DNA of 56,530 nt from Anaerolineae bacterium (lineage in GTDB: Bacteria > Chloroflexota > Anaerolineae > Anaerolineales > Villigracilaceae): NCBI GenBank assembly GCA_022013685.1, contig JAKLPV010000114.1, positions 1-56,530 of the forward strand, given 5' to 3'. The notes below the pieces were generated by a model. It was not told where the DNA came from and searched no databases. It saw only the letters and a list, made by a program, of their open reading frames with translations. Made by a program: the position numbers and the translations under genes. This document shows, piece after piece, positions 54,455 to 56,530 of this stretch. Position 1 is the first letter of the stretch; each line of letters starts with the position of its first letter.

Positions 54455-55527
54455 TAGGCACAAAGTGAGACGCCACCAATTGAAACAGCATTGACCAGCC
54501 GTCTCTCAATAAAGCGCAATCCGATCTGGAAAATGCTCAAGTCGCGCCGATCTTTACGGTCGACCAGATGGCGCAATCCTTGGTGAATGGTGCCACCGCC
54601 CGTTGAGACTAACCAGACATACAGAAAAGCGACGGCCAAGGTTAATCTGGACAGGCGTAAAAAGCTGTGCAGCATAGAGCACTCCAAATCAAAGCCATGT
54701 TTTTTGAGGTCGCCAAACATTTCTTCGATCCACATCCGGCGTTTGTAAAAACGGAGCGCCGTTTGCAAATCCGGCAAATTGGTCGCCAAACACCAGGGTA
54801 CTTTTTCGCCAAATTTCCAATGGGCCAGTAAATTTACCGGATATTGATGCGTTTGCGAAAAGACCAGTTTTCCGAGCCAGAAGCTTTGACCAGCCTTCGA
54901 GATGTAACTTCCAAAGGATTTCCAGGCCTTTTCCGTCTCTGACCAGACTAATGTGTCTGACTTTTGGCGCAAAACATAGTACCAATGCCATTTATCCAGC
55001 TGTTTTAAGACTTTGACCGGTCCAAATTCGGTATCGCCCACCAGAAAAACGGCGGCACCACGCGGAATGAGCGTTTTTACGTAAGCCAATAGCGCAATTT
55101 GTTTGTCACCGGTGCTATGTCCGCGAACCTGTTTGACCCAAGTCCAAGCAATCGGGATCGCACGCTTCCGATAGGCCAGACTGATCATCAACAATTGATG
55201 CCCAAAGCCGACCTTGGTCCCATCCACAATGAGGTGAATTTCTCCAATCCTGACATACTGTTCTGCCAGCCATTCCAACGCAATGGGCTTGTACCACTCA
55301 CGAACCCGAAGTGCTGGATTGTCGAGAAAACGGTCCAAACGCTTAATTGTGCTTTGTAATTTTGCCTTGCCCGGTAGCTTCCCAGCAATCCGGCTTAAAT
55401 ACACCGAACGACTTTGATAAATTCCGTAGACCAGCAAAGCAAAGTTCCGCAGCTGTGTAATTCTTTGGTCGGGTCGCAATTCACAGATCCGTTGAAACCA
55501 TGTATCATACAAGTGGTTGGTCGGCAT
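54448..55527 (-). CDS. IS4-family DDE transposase
   Basis: About 359 residues. The DDE triad is visible as D in HLIVDGTKV, D in VFLVGDTEFGP and E in the IS4 signature Y-x2-R-x3-E-x6-K (YKRRMWIEEMFGDLK). The ATG at 55527 follows AGGAGAAG and is preferred to a longer start at 55557. The stop codon (54448-54450) lies inside the left terminal repeat, as in many compact IS elements. No frameshift is seen, so the protein should be active. Confidence 0.92.
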   Translation of the reverse strand: MPTNHLYDTWFQRICELRPDQRITQLRNFALLVYGIYQSRSVYLSRIAGKLPGKAKLQSTIKRLDRFLDNPALRVREWYKPIALEWLAEQYVRIGEIHLIVDGTKVGFGHQLLMISLAYRKRAIPIAWTWVKQVRGHSTGDKQIALLAYVKTLIPRGAAVFLVGDTEFGPVKVLKQLDKWHWYYVLRQKSDTLVWSETEKAWKSFGSYISKAGQSFWLGKLVFSQTHQYPVNLLAHWKFGEKVPWCLATNLPDLQTALRFYKRRMWIEEMFGDLKKHGFDLECSMLHSFLRLSRLTLAVAFLYVWLVSTGGGTIHQGLRHLVDRKDRRDLSIFQIGLRFIERRLVNAVSIGGVSLCAYF

Positions 55528-55585
55528 AACTTCTCCTGGCAAAATGTTTTCTCTCAAAAACTACTTTACCAGATTTGTCTGCCGA

Positions 55586-56530
55586 TCAACCTTCTCCTTT
55601 TTCAAACTGTACGGTGGCTAGTAATTTTTCATATTTTGCACCCTGGCGGCCGTGTTCGGCGATGCCAAATGGGCCTTTGAATTCCCACAAGGCATAGCCC
55701 CAACCAAATTCTTTATAGACGGTGAACAGGTCCTGGAACCAGCGCAAGGCGACATCGTTGGGGGTCTGGTTGTAACAACCAAATTCGCCAATGTGGACGT
55801 TCACACCCAAAGACTGCACCTCGCGCCAGGGCTGGTAAAAGGCACGCAGGGTTTCGATATTCCAGGTGTGGCCTTCCCAAACAACGCCGGGATAAACCGG
55901 CGCCGGTGCGCTGGCCTGACCATCCCACCACTCGGCGCGATGATGGCTGACCGGCATCGGTTGGTAGCCGCGCCCACTGTGGATGAGTCCCAGGTCAGCC
56001 AACTCGGGCATGGCGAGGTGACCGCCACCCAGGCCATCGATGACAATCGGACGGGCCGGGTCAATGGCGCGGATGGCTGCCGCCACACGCCGAATCAGCG
56101 CGGCATGGTTTTCGCGGGTCAGCCCGTATTGGCCAATGTTGGCCGGTTCGTTGACCAGATCGAAACTCAATTCGGCGGCAGGAACTCCCTGATAGCGGCG
56201 GGCAAAGGTTTCCCATAGAAAAACAAAGGCGTCCTGGGCTTCGGCATCCAGCCACAGGTTATGTTTTTCGAGATCATTGCGGTTAATACAATAACCAGGG
56301 GCGCGATGCGAATTCAGGCTAAAATGCAGGCCGCGCTGCTGGCAGGCAGCCAGGTAAGCATCGATATGGCTGAAAAACTGTTCGTCGGGGTGAAAGTAAT
56401 CGAAGTTTTTTATCCAGAAACGGTAATCGGTGGGAATGCGCACGAAATTGAACCCATACTCGGCGAGAAAATCAAGGGCATTTTCATCGGCTGGAGCGGG
56501 CGGCTGGCCCGGCTGCCAGGAAAACATCCA
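55586..56530 (-). CDS. GH5-type glycosidase, C-terminus replaced by IS sequence, N-terminus outside the window
   Basis: At least 313 residues of a (beta/alpha)8 cellulase/mannanase-type glycosidase. The acid/base glutamate is in FDLVNEPANIG and the nucleophile in VHIGEFGCY. Other barrel marks are FNFVRIPTDYRFW, SLNSHRAPG and ALWEFKGPFG. The frame is open to the window edge, so the true start lies beyond it. At the 3' end the natural frame passes into the insertion sequence after EKL and gains about 11 foreign residues (LATVQFEKGEG) before a stop at 55586-55588. Both catalytic residues are upstream of the insertion, so activity may be kept. It heads an operon with cellobiose 2-epimerase and a LacI regulator. 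Confidence 0.85.
   Translation of the reverse strand, partial: WMFSWQPGQPPAPADENALDFLAEYGFNFVRIPTDYRFWIKNFDYFHPDEQFFSHIDAYLAACQQRGLHFSLNSHRAPGYCINRNDLEKHNLWLDAEAQDAFVFLWETFARRYQGVPAAELSFDLVNEPANIGQYGLTRENHAALIRRVAAAIRAIDPARPIVIDGLGGGHLAMPELADLGLIHSGRGYQPMPVSHHRAEWWDGQASAPAPVYPGVVWEGHTWNIETLRAFYQPWREVQSLGVNVHIGEFGCYNQTPNDVALRWFQDLFTVYKEFGWGYALWEFKGPFGIAEHGRQGAKYEKLLATVQFEKGEG
55598..55621 (-). repeat. Right terminal inverted repeat of the IS element
   Basis: 24-bp end matching 54431-54454. Read on the minus strand it also supplies the last codons of the truncated GH5 gene. Confidence 0.9.

Larger units (their letters stand above)
54431..55621 (-). mobile_element. IS4-family insertion sequence, 1191 bp, complete
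   Basis: Terminal inverted repeats of 24 bp, with one mismatch, lie at 54431-54454 and 55598-55621 (CTAGCCACCGTACAGTTT inward from each end). They are flanked by an 8-bp direct repeat TAATTTTT (54423-54430 and 55622-55629), a target duplication in the range known for IS4 subgroups. One transposase gene fills the element. The intact ends, duplication and open reading frame suggest a recent insertion. Confidence 0.92.

Noticed and set aside
54423..55629. A 9-bp target duplication (GTAATTTTT) instead of 8 bp for the IS element
   Set aside because: The extra G on the right belongs to the terminal repeat CTAG end, and symmetrical ends are obtained only with the 8-bp TAATTTTT. The 9-bp reading cannot be fully excluded.

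Overview
The window looks like a chromosomal segment of a Chloroflexota bacterium, most likely class Anaerolineae. This is inferred from gene content: many PAS/GAF multi-sensor kinases, lipoprotein binding proteins with Ala/Pro/Glu linkers, and orphan tryptophan-type (ABC_sub_bind) binding proteins beside membrane sensors. No rRNA, tRNA, CRISPR array or phage module was seen.

Region 1 (about 294-12434, minus strand) is one ten-gene operon with a good sigma-70-type promoter at 12500-12529. It encodes a complete dipeptide/oligopeptide ABC transporter (two ATPases, a lipoprotein, two permeases), a membrane cytochrome c, a diaminopimelate-decarboxylase-like enzyme, a DppA-type D-aminopeptidase, an alpha/beta-hydrolase fused to an NlpC/P60 peptidase, and an L-Ala-D/L-Glu epimerase. 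The set matches the Bacillus dpp-ykf logic and suggests import and breakdown of cell-wall peptides, here with decarboxylation of diaminopimelate to lysine added.

Region 2 (12701-14864, plus) holds a steroid-reductase-like membrane gene broken by two single-base frameshifts, a 45-residue membrane miniprotein too short for routine calling, and a YeiH-type putative exporter.

Region 3 (14888-47186, plus) is a signalling island. It contains a receiver/acetyltransferase/kinase/OmpR-type regulator operon and an output-less double-receiver protein. Two duplicated cassettes follow, each pairing an orphan binding protein with a kinase-less dCache-HAMP-GAF sensor, then a third kinase-less sensor and a soluble kinase built on a repeated module. 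A threonine-synthase-like PLP enzyme fused to a receiver is directly coupled to that kinase, followed by a single-domain receiver. The rest is an HD-GYP regulator, a CarH-like B12-binding protein overlapping a histidine kinase, and a 2741-residue hybrid kinase with about 9 PAS, 4 GAF, 3 receiver and 1 HPt domains.

Region 4 (47331-52054, plus) is a manganese/iron-type ABC importer operon: binding protein, ATPase and two permeases that each carry a C-terminal winged-helix-like tail, then a DtxR/MntR-family regulator. A consensus promoter and an overlapping palindrome precede it.

Region 5 (52107-56530, minus) was an operon for beta-glycan use: a GH5-type glycosidase, a cellobiose 2-epimerase and a LacI regulator. 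An IS4-family insertion sequence (54431-55621) with 24-bp inverted repeats and an 8-bp target duplication has cut off the last 23-24 codons of the glycosidase, and the lost 3' end is still readable on the far side of the element.
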